Assembly (NCBI GenBank): GCA_900708905.1
Contig: CAADRB010000052.1
Coordinates: forward strand, 1-64,000
DNA length: 64,000 bases
Direction: 5' to 3'
Source of the DNA: Hymenolepis diminuta
Taxonomy: Eukaryota; Platyhelminthes; Cestoda; Cyclophyllidea; Hymenolepididae
Numbering within the stretch: the stretch's first letter is position 1; each line of letters starts with the position of its first letter. The notes under the pieces are model-generated. The model saw only the letters and a list, made by a program, of their open reading frames with translations, was not told the origin of the DNA and did not search any database. This document shows, one piece after another, positions 62,964 through 64,000 of the stretch. The translations under genes were made by a program, and so were the position numbers.

Positions 62964-63143
62964 TTACTTTTTTTTGGCAGCCTTGTTCTTCTTCATTTTG
63001 GAAGATCGAGGCTCATTTAGTATATAGTAGATCTTCCATACACAGAACGCCGCAAAAAGGACGAAGAGTATTGCAGGAACGACGAAGACAGCATTGTTAA
63101 TTGTCTTCTTCACAGGTTGACCCGGACCAGTTAGCTCCACCAT
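62964..63143 (-). CDS. Small single-pass membrane protein, 59 residues, single exon
   Basis: I do not recognise a named family. The ATG at 63143 opens a 59-residue protein. It has a short N terminus (MVELTGPGQPVKKTINN) and one strong hydrophobic segment at about residues 18-42 (NAVFVVPAILFVLFAAFCVW, then KIYYIL). The C-terminal tail is very basic (SSKMKKNKAAKKK). With both flanks basic the topology is uncertain, and the dilysine-rich end would suit an ER or Golgi membrane protein. No intron is needed. A TATA box lies about 50 nt upstream. It is convergent with DPH1, with about 1.9 kb between the two stops. The compact open frame, membrane segment and promoter make a real gene likely, but the function is unknown. 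Confidence 0.7.
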   Translation of the reverse strand: MVELTGPGQPVKKTINNAVFVVPAILFVLFAAFCVWKIYYILNEPRSSKMKKNKAAKKK

Positions 63144-63194
63144 AGCCACCACCAGACACGATACAATAAGATATTGGATACCCCGGCGTCAATG

Positions 63195-63201
63195 TTTTAT
63201 A
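63195..63201 (-). promoter_or_regulatory. TATA box of the small membrane protein gene
   Basis: TATAAAA on the minus strand, 52-58 nt before the ATG at 63143. Confidence 0.55.
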
Positions 63202-64000
63202 AATGCTGATATATTGAAAGACTTTTCACATAAGTGATTGTGCTTCAATAAATCAGCAATAAATTGTAATATTATTTTATTTTATTAAAAATAAATAAAT
63301 AATAATACTTGAATCAACTGTCAAGAATTGCATACCACATGCAATCAAATCTGTGAAAGATTTAAACTTATAAATTTTTCTCCCTTATATATTCCAAAAA
63401 CGAACTAAAGATGGTGAATGACAACAGGTAATAATATCTTGTAGCAATTTTTATCAAACTATTGATTTTCTAATTTGCATGGGACCATCATTATTTACGT
63501 CAGACAGAAAAATATTCAGCGATGATACGTGGGATTACGTAGGAAGAAGAAGTTTGGTTTTAAAACATTCAAAAATATTGGCAAAAACTTATGATCGGGA
63601 CATAACATATATTTTCAAAAAACCATTTACACGGTTTTGGGACATCTGTTAGAAAAATAAAAACTCCATTAATACGTAAGATTCATGTCAATCAAAGAGG
63701 TTATTTGATTACCTCAAAAAGACGCTGAAGTTTTTGACTATTGCTACAGTTATTTTTTACTTAGGCCTAGATGTAGAAGGACAGTCATATCAGTGGAATA
63801 TTATGGATATGACAAAATATATACATTTATCGATAGCACGGCAAGGTAAATGGTTACTACATCTACTCAGGTTTCTACCCGTACCTGACAGAATATTTGC
63901 TATTGATTAATTATTGAAGGTTGGATCACTTTCAGTATGATAACAGCTCTTTCTTTATTACCAACATTTCGATTTAGAGAACGTCTGATGCATATGAAAA
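63202..64000. other. No gene called; possible small ORF
   Basis: A plus-strand ATG frame of 57 codons (63479-63652, beginning MGPSLFTSDRK) is followed within a few bases by AATAAA. The adjacent frame continues with RKIKTPLIRKIHVNQRGYLI (from about 63654) before its own stop. It may be a small gene, a terminal exon or a frameshifted relic. No family was recognised. Confidence 0.3.

Noticed and set aside
1..64000. CRISPR arrays, bacterial operons, insertion sequences, rRNA and complete tRNA genes
   Set aside because: None seen. The introns, TATA/CCAAT promoters, polyadenylation signals and gene families are eukaryotic.

Overview
This is eukaryotic DNA: AT-rich (by eye about two thirds A+T), gene-poor, with GT-AG introns and fossil transposable elements, and with no operons or ribosome binding sites. 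The gene content and very short introns (42, 66 and 135 bp, plus one of about 1.15 kb) suggest a small-genome invertebrate. A parasitic flatworm, possibly a cestode, is my best guess. That assignment is inference, not proof.

Layout: 1-640 is a decayed mariner (D,D34D) transposase. Three insulin-like peptide (ILP) loci lie on the minus strand and are spread over 45 kb. They are an intact two-exon gene at 10.58-11.21 kb, a second intact two-exon gene at 29.41-29.94 kb, and a decayed third copy at 55.2-55.5 kb. The third copy keeps a promoter remnant, a signal peptide and a recognisable B chain, but has a frameshift, an in-frame stop and no visible A-chain exon. Between these loci are long stretches without recognisable genes. 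They hold dispersed repeats: a tRNA-like SINE family, a 315-331 bp LTR/TRIM-like inverted pair at 47.9 and 57.1 kb, a degenerate coding repeat near 7.5, 33.6 and 37.3 kb, and a possible decayed Ty3/gypsy integrase at 52.1-53.1 kb. The right end has a complete three-exon DPH1 gene on the plus strand (58.58-61.08 kb). Convergent to it is a 59-residue single-pass membrane protein gene on the minus strand (62.96-63.14 kb).

The main result is the ILP paralogue group. Both intact precursors have the canonical insulin cysteine frame. They share an A chain of about 37 residues, with an N-terminal extension carrying an extra cysteine in a conserved C-x2-YLRYEP motif and a third consecutive cysteine in the CC motif. 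Exon 2 is 161 nt in both, the intron is phase 1 in both, and upstream CCAAT/TATA modules are shared, with a remnant retained in the pseudogene. DPH1 catalyses the first step of diphthamide synthesis and has no evident link to the ILPs.
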